From the NCBI GenBank assembly GCA_013203755.1, contig JABMPI010000603.1:1-5517 (forward strand): a stretch of 5,517 nucleotides of DNA, in the 5' to 3' direction. The DNA comes from Bacteroidota bacterium (lineage in GTDB: Bacteria; Bacteroidota; Bacteroidia; Bacteroidales; Prolixibacteraceae). The notes beneath the pieces are model-generated. The model was not told where the DNA came from and did no database searches. It worked only from the letters and a program-made list of their open reading frames with translations. Shown in pieces: positions 1 through 4,718 of this stretch. Within the stretch, counting starts at the first letter, position 1, and each line of letters starts with the position of its first letter. The translations under genes were made by a program, and so were the position numbers.

Positions 1-278
1 ATACTTATTTTAGTAATTCAAGTTCGCTAAATCAGCGCATTATAAAAGCCGAGGCATACCTCAGTTACGAAAACACACTATCACAATCGCAAAAGCGCTT
101 TTTAACTGCCAACAGTTTTAAAACAAAGCTCAAGGCCTATTGCGGTTATCGCGGATTTGGATTTAACAAGCATCTGTTTGATGAAAATGGCAACCATAAA
201 AAGTTTGATAACAAACAAAAACCAATCGATTACGATAAATCGGGAGGCATTGAATATATAACCATATCTAATACCTAA
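1..278 (+). CDS. C-terminal end of a phage/plasmid-type primase-helicase (5' truncated)
   Basis: An open frame enters from the left edge (codons in phase with base 3) and stops at TAA 276-278, leaving 91 codons. The readable tail contains SFKTKLKAYCGYRGFGFN, then a charged linker, and ends GGIEYITISNT. From memory, Bacteroidota phage and plasmid replication proteins (primase fused to a D5/SF3-like helicase) often end with a small domain of this type: an FK..L..YC.Y.G..FN segment followed by a final EY..I strand. The Walker motifs and primase domain would lie upstream and are not visible, so the function is inferred only from this tail. The next gene begins 4 nt after the stop, and an ATPase lies three genes downstream, which suits a replication module. 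A different DNA-binding C-terminal domain is possible. Confidence 0.55.
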   Translation, partial: TYFSNSSSLNQRIIKAEAYLSYENTLSQSQKRFLTANSFKTKLKAYCGYRGFGFNKHLFDENGNHKKFDNKQKPIDYDKSGGIEYITISNT

Positions 279-282
279 AACT

Positions 283-582
283 ATGAGCAATTTAATTAAT
301 CAGTTAAAGCAAAATGTAGCTTCAGGTGTGGTATTAAAATCTGAATTGTTACATAACGAAGATGGAGATCCATATTACGACACATTACCACAGGGTTTTA
401 AAGTTGCAACAATTTACGATTTTATAAACTTTGATGAGTACAGAGATGGATTGGCATATCTAATTCATAGCGAAATTACACCAGGCATTTACTGGGCAAA
501 GCGCACAAAGCCCGATTTCCAGTTACAAAACAGTTTTTTCTTCTTCCTCGAAAGGGGTAGAGTATATGTACTTGAAGTGTAG
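283..582 (+). CDS. Hypothetical 99-aa protein in the replication-type operon
   Basis: I do not recognise this family. The ATG at 283 follows the previous stop by 4 nt and the frame runs 99 codons to TAG 580-582. The protein is soluble-looking and mildly acidic in its first half (HNEDGDPYYD around residues 25-34, then a hydrophobic/aromatic patch IYDFINFDEYRDGLAYLI). It ends in a run of five aromatic residues (SFFFFLERGRVYVLEV). There is no signal peptide, convincing transmembrane helix or metal-binding motif. The spacing implies co-transcription with the primase-like gene upstream and the small gene downstream. A small accessory phage protein is the most that can be said. Confidence 0.7.
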   Translation: MSNLINQLKQNVASGVVLKSELLHNEDGDPYYDTLPQGFKVATIYDFINFDEYRDGLAYLIHSEITPGIYWAKRTKPDFQLQNSFFFFLERGRVYVLEV

Positions 583-586
583 AGTT

Positions 587-727
587 ATGACAAAGAAAGA
601 AAAAATCGAACTCAATAATTTACGAGATATCCAATTCAGCTGCAGGCAATACATGTCGAAGCAAGAATACTTTCGTATGAAGGAATTGGAGCAAAAACAG
701 AATAGAAAACTAATCCTCAAAAACTAG
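587..727 (+). CDS. Small 46-aa basic, helical protein
   Basis: This short gene starts at ATG 587, 4 nt after the TAG of the 99-aa gene, and ends at TAG 725-727, 4 nt before the ATPase start. The product begins MTKKEKIELNNLRDIQF and ends KLILKN. It is very rich in Lys, Glu, Gln and Arg with regularly spaced Leu/Ile/Met, so it is probably one or two amphipathic helices, possibly coiled-coil or DNA/protein binding. No family is recognised. It is called real because it fills the gap between two genes precisely and keeps the same 4-nt spacing. In the alternative, the region would be an unexplained 150-bp hole in an otherwise closed operon. Confidence 0.6.
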   Translation: MTKKEKIELNNLRDIQFSCRQYMSKQEYFRMKELEQKQNRKLILKN

Positions 728-731
728 AACA

Positions 732-1154
732 ATGAAAGCAAAGATTTTTACAGGAGCACAAAGAACAGGTAAAACAAGAGTAGCAAACATGATTTCAGAA
801 TATATTGGTAAAGATAAAACAGCATTTATTTGTGCAAGAAGGCTTAATGGTCATTTATCTAATCTCCCATTATTATTTTCTGAAATACCAAGTAATACCG
901 AGCTTCTCATAATTGATGATTGCCCTGAAGATTTTGATTATTCTTTCTTCTTTCCTGTAGAAGATAATCGGCCAAGTGGCGGTGATTTGAAGTTTACAAT
1001 AATGAAGAAAGAAAGGGGTAAGTATCCTCAACCAATACAAATACCTCAAATTATTTTCACTACTGAAAAATTAAAATCTTGTTGGGTTGAATCTGGTGCT
1101 TCATTTCTTGGGCGGTTTGATATTGTGGAGTTTCCATTATCGGCAGTTTCTTAA
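732..1154 (+). CDS. Small stand-alone P-loop ATPase, SF3-helicase/AAA-like
   Basis: The 140-aa protein is essentially one ATPase core. Visible motifs, in order: Walker A GAQRTGKT at residues 8-15 (Lys14, Thr15), Walker B LLIIDD at 58-63, a sensor-1/motif-C-like strand IIFTTE at 107-112, and a probable arginine finger in GRFDIVEF at 127-134 (Arg128). This order and spacing match the compact helicase core of SF3 Rep-type proteins, where motif C usually ends in Asn; here that position is Glu112. There is no nuclease, primase or DNA-binding domain attached, so it may act with the upstream primase-like protein or as a helicase-loader-type ATPase. The start is 4 nt after the 46-aa gene. The first attC-like hairpin begins 2 nt after its stop. 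ATP binding is well supported; the exact role is inferred. Confidence 0.75.
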   Translation: MKAKIFTGAQRTGKTRVANMISEYIGKDKTAFICARRLNGHLSNLPLLFSEIPSNTELLIIDDCPEDFDYSFFFPVEDNRPSGGDLKFTIMKKERGKYPQPIQIPQIIFTTEKLKSCWVESGASFLGRFDIVEFPLSAVS

Positions 1155-1156
1155 TG

Positions 1157-1211
1157 TTGCTAACGCATTGTGTATGGCATCGTTTTAATGTGCTATACAC
1201 GTTGTTGTATG
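1157..1211 (+). other. attC-like recombination site 1 (left end of the methyltransferase cassettes)
   Basis: An imperfect inverted repeat lies directly after the ATPase stop. Outer left box TTGCTAAC is at 1157-1164, inner left arm GTGTATGGCAT at 1170-1180, a short central spacer, inner right arm ATGTGCTATACAC at 1188-1200, and outer right box GTTGTATG at 1204-1211. The inner arms pair with one G-T wobble and a two-base bulge. This is the R''-L''-spacer-L'-R' layout of integron attC sites. The outer boxes pair with each other only through AAC/GTT, but the right box is perfectly complementary to CATACAAC at 2264-2271, at the far end of the next gene, as expected of a cassette. The left box has no partner GTTAGCAA upstream in the window, so what lay to the left of this site is unclear. 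Confidence 0.6.
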
Positions 1212-1237
1212 TCTGGTGCGACTTTAAAGCACAAAAG

Positions 1238-1274
1238 TTTGAATTATTAACCGACCCTTTTTCTTTTATTTTTG
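1238..1274 (+). promoter_or_regulatory. Candidate Bacteroidota-type promoter for the cassette 1 methyltransferase
   Basis: TATTTTTG at 1267-1274 matches the TAnnTTTG -7 consensus exactly and lies 25 nt before the ATG at 1300. The nearest upstream TTTG is at 1238-1241, giving a 25-nt spacer, somewhat longer than the usual 19-23, so the -33 assignment is weak. It lies inside the cassette, so the gene could be expressed wherever the cassette lands. Confidence 0.4.
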
Positions 1275-1299
1275 AGCGAGGGAAAATTGCGATAGCAAA

Positions 1300-2256
1300 A
1301 TGATATACGAAATAGATGTTTTAGAGGGTTTTAAAATGATACCTGATAAAAGCCAAGATTTAATAATAGTTGACCCTCCTTATTACAAGGCTATAAGTGA
1401 AAAGTGGGATAACCAATGGAAGAACGAACAAGATTATTTTGAATGGTGTAAACTTTGGTTTGCTGAATGTTTAAGGACTTTAAAAGATAGCGGAAGTTTT
1501 TATTGCTATGGAAACTTTGATATTTTAAGCAAACAAAAAGTATTGATATTTGATAATGAATTAACATTTAGGCAAAACATTACGCTTGATAAAGGTTTAA
1601 AAAGTATAGCAGGAAGAACGAGCGATAAAATTAGAATGTTTCCAACTGCGAGTGAATATTTACTTTTCTATATAAATCAAAGTTATTCTTTTCAAAATAA
1701 CGATAGCGTAAACGAAGTATTTAAACCTATAAGAAAATACCTTAAAACAGAACTTAAAAAAAGTGGTTTAAAAACAAAAGATTGCCGAAAACTTATGGGA
1801 TTGAGAGTGGATGCAGGTGGTTTAAGGTACTTTAGTGATACAAGTTGGATGATGATTCCCGAAAAACATTATAAATCATTACAAACAAGCGAATCATTTA
1901 CAATGGCTTATGAAGAATTATCCGAATGGTACAAAAGTTTATCATTTACTTTTAATTTACCTATGGCTACAACTGATGTATGGGATTTTACACCTGATAA
2001 AGTAAGATATGGACACCCAACACAAAAACCAAAAGATATTTGCTATAGAATTATAAAAGCAAGTAGTAATAAAAAAGATAATGTTTTGATTCCATTTGCA
2101 GGAAGTGGAAGTGAATGTGTTGCTTGTGATGATTTAAACCGTAATTGGATAGCATTTGAAAACGATGAAGATAATTTTATTATGAGTAAGAAAAGGGTGG
2201 AAAAAAATAAAAGAAAAAGATTAGAAGAACTAAACTTTGATAAAGCACTAAATTAA
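1300..2256 (+). CDS. Beta-class DNA methyltransferase (adenine-N6 or cytosine-N4)
   Basis: The 318-aa protein transfers a methyl group from S-adenosylmethionine to an exocyclic amino group in DNA. Catalytic motif IV is DPPY at residues 25-28, close to the N-terminus. A long central region (about 100-235) should hold the target recognition domain. Motif X-like HPTQKP is at 239-244 and the SAM-binding motif I, FAGSGS, at 266-271. Catalytic motif before SAM motif defines the beta class (N6_N4_Mtase family). The C-terminus is a Lys/Arg/Glu-rich helix. Length is normal and the gene looks intact. No restriction endonuclease adjoins it, so it appears to be an orphan methyltransferase. It is the sole gene of a putative cassette; the outer left box of the next attC-like site begins 8 nt after its stop. 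Whether the target is A or C, and which sequence, cannot be read from motifs alone. Confidence 0.92.
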   Translation: MIYEIDVLEGFKMIPDKSQDLIIVDPPYYKAISEKWDNQWKNEQDYFEWCKLWFAECLRTLKDSGSFYCYGNFDILSKQKVLIFDNELTFRQNITLDKGLKSIAGRTSDKIRMFPTASEYLLFYINQSYSFQNNDSVNEVFKPIRKYLKTELKKSGLKTKDCRKLMGLRVDAGGLRYFSDTSWMMIPEKHYKSLQTSESFTMAYEELSEWYKSLSFTFNLPMATTDVWDFTPDKVRYGHPTQKPKDICYRIIKASSNKKDNVLIPFAGSGSECVACDDLNRNWIAFENDEDNFIMSKKRVEKNKRKRLEELNFDKALN

Positions 2257-2263
2257 GCACTTG

Positions 2264-2329
2264 CATACAACGCTGTGTGTATGGTGTCGGCTGACGATAG
2301 GAAGCTGCACTATACACGATGTTGTACAC
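2264..2329 (+). other. attC-like recombination site 2 (between the two methyltransferase genes)
   Basis: Outer left box CATACAAC is at 2264-2271, a 5-nt spacer follows, inner left arm GTGTATGGTG at 2277-2286, a 21-nt centre, inner right arm CACTATACAC at 2308-2317, a 3-nt spacer, and outer right box GTTGTACAC at 2321-2329. The inner arms form a 10-bp stem with a single G-T wobble at the same place as in site 1. The outer boxes pair as ACAAC/GTTGT. At 66 bp the size is normal for an attC. Sites 1 and 2 share the GTGTATGG and CTATACAC arms and the 5-nt and 3-nt spacers, so they are homologous elements, while the outer boxes differ as expected of neighbouring cassettes. The hairpin could also end transcription partially. 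Confidence 0.68.
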
Positions 2330-3471
2330 TGTATGGCGGTTAAATAGAAATGAACTTTAAAATAAGAACGAAAATGAGTAATAATATTTTTTTGAGCGGT
2401 GGCAAAATTGCTGACGTAGGAAGCAAAATAAACGTACTGTCTTTATTTGACGGAATTAGTTGCGGACAAGTAGCACTTGAAAAGGCAGGAATAGAAGTAG
2501 ATAAATACTTTGCATCTGAAATTGATAAACACGCTATTAAGGTGACGCAAGCTAATTACCCCAATACCATACAAATTGGTGATGTAACCAAAGTAAAAGC
2601 CAATGATTTACCAAATATTAATTTGCTTATAGGCGGAAGCCCTTGTCAAGGATTTAGTTTTAGCGGTAAGCAGTTGAATTTTGTAGACCCAAGAAGCAAA
2701 CTATTTTTTGAATTTGTGAGATTGATTAAGGAAGTAAAACCTAAATACTGGCTACTTGAAAACGTGGTAATGAAGCAGGAATACCAAGACGTAATAAGCC
2801 AACATTTAGGCGTTGAGCCTGTAAAACTAAATAGTGATTTAACTTCTGCTCAAAATCGTGTTAGATTGTATTGGGCAAACTTTGAAATAACAGAACCGAA
2901 TAACCAAGGTATTAAACTGGAAGATGTTTTAGAAGATACTGAAATGATTGGGCCAAGTGCGATACGTGGCAGAAGATTGAACAAAGCAACGATTTTAGGG
3001 CGTAGATTAGATGAACGAGGTAAAAGGCAAGATTATGATAAAACAGTACCGATAACGCAATGCCTTGAAGTAAGAGCGACTAACCGAGATAAAAGCAACT
3101 GCCTTACAACTGTTGCAAAAAATACGGTACTAACTACTATGTCAATAGGAAGACACCCTGACGCATTTAACAAAAAATTACCTTATAGAAACTACACTAA
3201 AATTGAAAGATGTAGGCTGATGAACTTACCTGATAATTATTGTAACGAAATAAGCCTAAACCAAACAGTAAAAGCAACTGGGAACGGATGGGAAGTAGGA
3301 ATGATTACACATTTATTTAATTGCCTGATAAGGCAAAGAGCGAGGGAAGAAAAAAATATTATTACGGATTATATGCACGAACCTTCAATTAAAACAGGAA
3401 CGTAGCCATATTGTGTACAACTAATAAATATGGGCTGTACGACTGTAAGGAGTATGGCCTATGATTTATAG
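2322..3471 (+). mobile_element. Putative integron-type gene cassette 2 (cytosine-5 methyltransferase)
   Basis: The unit is 1150 bp between the G|TT positions of the boxes at 2321 and 3471. Its first bases (GTTGTACAC, 2321-2329) are complementary over 9 bp to GTGTACAAC at 3413-3421, which begins 8 nt after the stop of its only gene. The gene starts 28 nt into the cassette, the compact layout typical of integron cassettes. I see no internal promoter, so expression probably relies on transcription from cassette 1 or further upstream. Confidence 0.55.
2350..3405 (+). CDS. DNA (cytosine-5)-methyltransferase, phage-type orphan enzyme
   Basis: The 351-aa protein methylates C5 of cytosine in DNA using S-adenosylmethionine. 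Motif I is LSLFDGISCG at residues 30-39, motif IV GGSPCQGFS at 95-103 with catalytic Cys99, motif VI LLENV at 135-139 (Glu137), motif VIII QNRVR at 168-172, the recognition region follows and includes KSNCLTTV, and motif X GNGW is at 311-314. The short recognition region and the wording of motifs I and IV resemble stand-alone enzymes of phages and prophages rather than enzymes paired with restriction endonucleases. A second ATG at residue 9 (base 2374) is a reasonable alternative start, since homology should begin near residue 26. A basic tail of about 25 residues follows the last conserved segment. No endonuclease or Vsr-like gene is nearby. The target sequence cannot be predicted here. Confidence 0.95.
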   Translation: MNFKIRTKMSNNIFLSGGKIADVGSKINVLSLFDGISCGQVALEKAGIEVDKYFASEIDKHAIKVTQANYPNTIQIGDVTKVKANDLPNINLLIGGSPCQGFSFSGKQLNFVDPRSKLFFEFVRLIKEVKPKYWLLENVVMKQEYQDVISQHLGVEPVKLNSDLTSAQNRVRLYWANFEITEPNNQGIKLEDVLEDTEMIGPSAIRGRRLNKATILGRRLDERGKRQDYDKTVPITQCLEVRATNRDKSNCLTTVAKNTVLTTMSIGRHPDAFNKKLPYRNYTKIERCRLMNLPDNYCNEISLNQTVKATGNGWEVGMITHLFNCLIRQRAREEKNIITDYMHEPSIKTGT

Positions 3472-3477
3472 TTATCC
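3413..3477 (+). other. attC-like recombination site 3 (right end of the methyltransferase cassettes)
   Basis: Outer left box GTGTACAAC is at 3413-3421, followed by TAATAAATATGGGC (3422-3435), a 21-nt centre, then GCCTATGATTTATA (3457-3470) and GTTATCC (3471-3477). The halves pair as AACT, one bulged A, ATAAAT, one bulged base on the other strand, AT, a G-T wobble and GGC. Unpaired bases on one side are a recognised feature of attC hairpins. The TATGG / CTAT core is shared with sites 1 and 2. An alternative local hairpin, CCATATT (3406-3412) with AATATGG (3427-3433), is also possible. No partner GGATAAC for the right box appears downstream, so the array seems to end here. Confidence 0.55.
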
Positions 3478-3595
3478 GCAGTCTCGCCTTTTTCGGGCGA
3501 TATTGCGGGTGCGTTGGCCTTTTTAACTCCCTGAGAATCGCATACAAACAAACTTCGCTACCCTTTACCTTAATATCCTCAGCATTTCGCCTTAG

Positions 3596-3673
3596 TCTCC
3601 CCTCCTGGGGAGATGTCCGCAGGACAGAGGGGTCATTCTCCCTTCAGGGAGATGTCACGAAGTGACAGAGGGT
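3596..3673 (+). repeat. Two tandem REP-like GC-rich hairpin repeats
   Basis: Copy 1 (3596-3633) and copy 2 (3637-3673) share the plan TCTCCC..., GGGAGATGTC, a three-base loop, GAC, then AGAGGG. In copy 1, GTCC/GGAC pair inside a CCCCTC/GAGGGG outer stem; in copy 2, GTCAC/GTGAC pair beside CTCCCT/AGGGAG. The compensating changes in the inner stem (GTCC gca GGAC versus GTCAC gaa GTGAC) show that the structure is conserved. From memory, elements of this style are scattered between genes in many Bacteroidota chromosomes, like REP sequences mobilised by RAYT transposases. None of those genes is visible here. Confidence 0.65.
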
Positions 3674-3702
3674 AAACTCGTGAGCAAAGCGAACTCCTTA
3701 AA

Positions 3703-3737
3703 ACTATTTCCCTTTTTATGACTATTCCCTTTTATTG
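3703..3737 (+). repeat. Imperfect tandem repeat, about 17-18 bp, two copies
   Basis: ACTATTTCCCTTTTTATG (3703-3720) is followed immediately by ACTATTCCCTTTTATTG (3721-3737). The copies differ by single-base indels in the T and C runs, so this may be slippage rather than a functional site. Confidence 0.6.
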
Positions 3738-4060
3738 TACTTTTTTCCCGCGCCCCCCCTTTTCTTATCTATCAAATAGAACAAAAGTACATGCGAAAAT
3801 CGCTATTTAAAAAACTCAATTACAGCTACATATATATATATTATTATTTATTATTAAATATTTTTTGTTTTTAAAGACTATCAAAAATAAGTAGTAGAAA
3901 AGTGTACAAGTGTACAATGCAATATAAAATACTCAAAAACAGCATGTTATCACGTACTTTCAAAAGTGTGCATAAACGAACTTTTGTACACTTTTGTACT
4001 GTTTTAAAAATATACCTCAGTAATTTCGAAAAAAGTGTACGGATGACACACTTTTGTACT
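3735..4060. promoter_or_regulatory. Cluster of GTACAAAAG / AGTGTACA boxes: operator or iteron array
   Basis: Related boxes occur in both orientations: TTGTACTTTT 3735-3744, AAAAGTAC 3783-3790, AGTGTACA twice in direct tandem 3901-3908 and 3909-3916, AAAAGTGTG 3962-3970, CTTTTGTACA 3981-3990 directly followed by CTTTTGTACT 3991-4000, AAAAGTGTAC 4031-4040, and CTTTTGTACT 4051-4060. A weaker match, ACTTGTACAG, lies at 4117-4126. The density is far above what a random AT-rich region should give. Such arrays bind a repressor or activator, or a replication initiator. The nearby A/T tract and the replication-type gene upstream allow an origin; the promoter downstream allows an operator. The protein that would bind is not identified. 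Confidence 0.5.
3830..3866. other. 37-bp pure A/T tract
   Basis: There is no G or C from 3830 to 3866: a TATA dinucleotide run followed by TTATTATT-type sequence and a T6 run. It lies within the box cluster and would melt easily, so it could be an unwinding element of an origin or simply an UP-like promoter region. Confidence 0.5.
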
Positions 4061-4162
4061 AAATTTTAGTGCATGTTTAATTACTCAAATTCAATATGTT
4101 AGGAGTGGGTTTTGTGACTTGTACAGTTGTTCAGTTTATTTTGCTCTTTAGAGCCTGGTGTG

Positions 4163-4196
4163 TTTGGCAATAAAACATAAACAATTACTATTTTTG
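4163..4196 (+). promoter_or_regulatory. Bacteroidota-type promoter for the 155-aa gene
   Basis: TTTG at 4163-4166 and TATTTTTG at 4189-4196 match the -33 and TAnnTTTG -7 elements with a 22-nt spacer. Transcription would start near 4203, giving a leader of about 35 nt before the ATG at 4238. The repeated GTAC-containing boxes end about 100 nt upstream (a weaker one is 37 nt upstream), well placed for control. Confidence 0.55.
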
Positions 4197-4214
4197 TTGT
4201 GCAAGAACGGTCGA

Positions 4215-4233
4215 CGCTTTCGTAACCAAAGCG
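4215..4233 (+). promoter_or_regulatory. Small leader hairpin just before the 155-aa gene
   Basis: CGCTTT (4215-4220) pairs perfectly with AAAGCG (4228-4233) around a 7-nt loop, ending 4 nt before the ATG at 4238. It would lie within the ribosome-binding region of the predicted transcript and could modulate translation. A chance hairpin is possible. Confidence 0.35.
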
Positions 4234-4237
4234 AAAT

Positions 4238-4705
4238 ATGATCACTATTACAGTGCCTACGCACTCATTTTTGAAAAAGTTTCTAATCCACAGGGCTAAT
4301 AGCCAGGATGGATTTATTACTGTCTCCACACTTAACAGTTACGGAATTCATTTACTCAAGGTGCTTCAAAAAAAAGCACAATGGGAACCCAAAGGAAGTA
4401 TTAAAGATTTTCATGAGCAGCTTGAATTTAAACTTTCCGAATTCTTTTACATCCGTGAAGGATTTTACTTGAGTAAACAAAATATAATCTTCTTTAACCA
4501 AATTATTAAATCAGAGTTCGATGATCATTTATACGACATGGTAACCATGAATATTGCGCGCGAATACAAAACAACAATTGAGCGCGAAATACAGATTGGT
4601 TTAAACTTTTATGGCATACTGGAGACTGATCGGAGCATGGAAAGTATGATTAAGGCTTATCAGCGTTGGCGTAACGAACGTAACTACATGGTAATCAAAC
4701 CGTAA
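4238..4705 (+). CDS. Hypothetical 155-aa phage-associated protein
   Basis: The start is the first ATG after a good promoter, and the frame runs to TAA 4703-4705. The protein opens MITITVPTHSFLKKFL and ends with a helical, basic segment (MIKAYQRWRNERN at about 137-149). The middle has alternating charged and aromatic residues (LSEFFYIREGFYLSK), suggesting a mixed alpha/beta fold without membrane segments. From memory, proteins with an N-terminal ITVPTH..LKKFL motif and a C-terminal Y.RW/YQR helix occur as unnamed proteins in Bacteroidota prophages; no function is assigned to them that I know of. Its position between a probable control region and structural genes would suit a late-gene regulator, but this is context only. 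Confidence 0.75.
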   Translation: MITITVPTHSFLKKFLIHRANSQDGFITVSTLNSYGIHLLKVLQKKAQWEPKGSIKDFHEQLEFKLSEFFYIREGFYLSKQNIIFFNQIIKSEFDDHLYDMVTMNIAREYKTTIEREIQIGLNFYGILETDRSMESMIKAYQRWRNERNYMVIKP

Positions 4706-4718
4706 AAAATGTTTGTGG

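Larger units (their letters stand above)
1205..2321 (+). mobile_element. Putative integron-type gene cassette 1 (adenine/N4-cytosine methyltransferase)
   Basis: Boundaries are placed between G and TT of the GTT boxes at 1204 and 2321, the crossover position of integron integrases. The unit is 1117 bp, holds one gene in cassette orientation (1300-2256), and ends with an attC-like site whose outer left box (CATACAAC, 2264-2271) is complementary over 8 bp to the GTTGTATG box at the cassette's own beginning. In a circular cassette these would be paired across one attC hairpin. Unlike many cassettes it has about 95 bp before the gene, enough for its own promoter. No integrase gene or attI is in the window. 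Confidence 0.55.
3478..4237. other. 760-bp non-coding region with repeats and probable control sequences
   Basis: No convincing gene lies here on either strand. The left third is relatively GC-rich with small hairpins (for example TCGCC / GGCGA at 3484-3499) and REP-like repeats. The middle is strongly AT-rich with a pure A/T tract, and the right part carries repeated GTACAAAAG / AGTGTACA boxes and a promoter candidate. It separates the replication-type genes and cassettes from the late-type genes. Confidence 0.7.

Noticed and set aside
102..290. Antisense frame of 62 codons opposite the primase-like C-terminus
   Set aside because: It fully overlaps the opposite frame, which has a recognisable ending and ideal spacing to the next gene; its composition is what reverse-complemented AT-rich coding DNA gives.
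523..720. Antisense frame of 65 codons
   Set aside because: It lies opposite the end of the 99-aa gene and the 46-aa gene, both supported by operon spacing; low-complexity Phe/Ser-rich product.
1408..1414. GGATAAC as a possible partner of the GTTATCC box of site 3
   Set aside because: It lies inside the first methyltransferase coding sequence, upstream of site 3 and without an attC-like arm; a chance 7-mer.
1300..3405. A restriction-modification system
   Set aside because: Both enzymes are methyltransferases; no endonuclease, Vsr or specificity subunit is present in the 5.5 kb, and the remaining frames do not resemble PD-(D/E)XK, HNH or GIY-YIG nucleases.
3484..3499. Rho-independent terminator (TCGCC...GGCGA)
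   Set aside because: The stem is only 5 bp and the T run lies in the loop rather than after the stem.
3898..4060. CRISPR array
   Set aside because: The repeated units are only 8-10 bp, occur in both orientations and have irregular spacing.
4099..4329. Antisense frame of 76 codons crossing the promoter and start of the 155-aa gene
   Set aside because: It overlaps the predicted promoter, leader hairpin and N-terminus of the 155-aa gene, and no family resemblance is seen.
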